A DNA stretch of 64,000 bases from NCBI RefSeq assembly GCF_003428645.1, contig NZ_QVQH01000003.1, positions 151,611-215,610 of the forward strand, given 5' to 3'. Each line of letters begins with the position of its first letter. Positions within the stretch are counted from its first letter, which is position 1. This document shows positions 63,950 to 64,000 of this stretch, piece by piece. The notes below the pieces were generated by a model that made no database searches, had not been told where the DNA came from, and worked only from the letters and a program-made list of their open reading frames with translations. Origin of the DNA: Geodermatophilus marinus. Lineage in GTDB: Bacteria; Actinomycetota; Actinomycetes; Mycobacteriales; Geodermatophilaceae. The position numbers and the translations under genes were made by a program.

Positions 63950-64000
63950 CGGCGGCCCTCCTGCAGGGTCCCGCCCCGCCCGCCCGCCCGCCCCGCGGGC

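Overview
The window is about 64 kb of very GC-rich DNA (roughly three quarters G+C) with GTG-heavy starts. It comes from a high-GC actinobacterium. A division and cell-wall (dcw) cluster ending in sepF, yggT and divIVA/wag31, LexA boxes of the TCGAAC-N4-GTTCGA type, meso-DAP-type MurE, DUF3040, SAV_6107 and DUF6504 families, and a CruF/CrtO-type carotenoid operon fit best with a Geodermatophilaceae-like organism (Blastococcus, Geodermatophilus or Modestobacter). That family assignment is an inference. No rRNA, tRNA, CRISPR array or transposase was recognised. Coding density is high and neighbouring genes are very often joined by 4-base GTGA or ATGA stop/start overlaps.

Layout. 1-0.8 kb: 3' end of a PfkB/adenosine-kinase-like gene. 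0.8-6.2 kb (minus): six genes in one unbroken GTGA-coupled chain (YbaK deacylase, GNAT, CrtO-like oxidoreductase, CruF hydratase, family-2 glycosyltransferase, flavin reductase), probably making a glycosylated keto-carotenoid. 6.4-11.1 kb (plus): a perfect LexA palindrome followed by DUF6504, a HEPN protein and the mutagenic polymerase DnaE2. 11.2-13.8 kb: VOC protein, methyltransferase, phosphodiesterase. 13.8-16.4 kb (minus): a Gly/Ala/Asp repeat peptide coupled to a JmjC-type cupin hydroxylase and a thioredoxin-like [2Fe-2S] ferredoxin; this is the best candidate here for an undescribed system. 16.8-18.0 kb: a second LexA box and dinB. 18.2-19.1 kb: DUF3040 and a DUF2750-like protein. 19.2-23.9 kb (minus): MoxR, DUF58 and TgpA-type transglutaminase.

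24.2-44.0 kb (plus): the dcw cluster mraZ, rsmH, ftsL, ftsI, murE, murF, mraY, ftsW, murG, murC, ftsQ, an AhpD-like gene, ftsZ, pgeF, yggS, sepF, yggT, divIVA. Three arrays of TGGGG-type MraZ boxes with about 10-bp period flank mraZ. murD is absent from its usual place between mraY and ftsW. GACAC (WhiA-type) motifs crowd the ftsZ upstream region.

44.2-47.6 kb (minus): sugar ABC transporter binding protein and two permeases; its probable ATPase (UgpC/MsmK type) is separate at 53.5 kb. Then a membrane protein with TREA repeats, ileS (minus), a K+/H+ antiporter, mqo (minus), lspA, an RluD-type pseudouridine synthase, a CPBP protease, a GNAT and, at 59.5-63.0 kb, the replicative polymerase dnaE1, followed by a DUF2567-like membrane protein. 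Copies of a dispersed intergenic palindromic element occur at 40.3, 44.1 and 63.9 kb; the last carries a 23-base G run. Several genes appear to be leaderless, with a -10-like hexamer (NANNNT) exactly 6 bases before the start codon.
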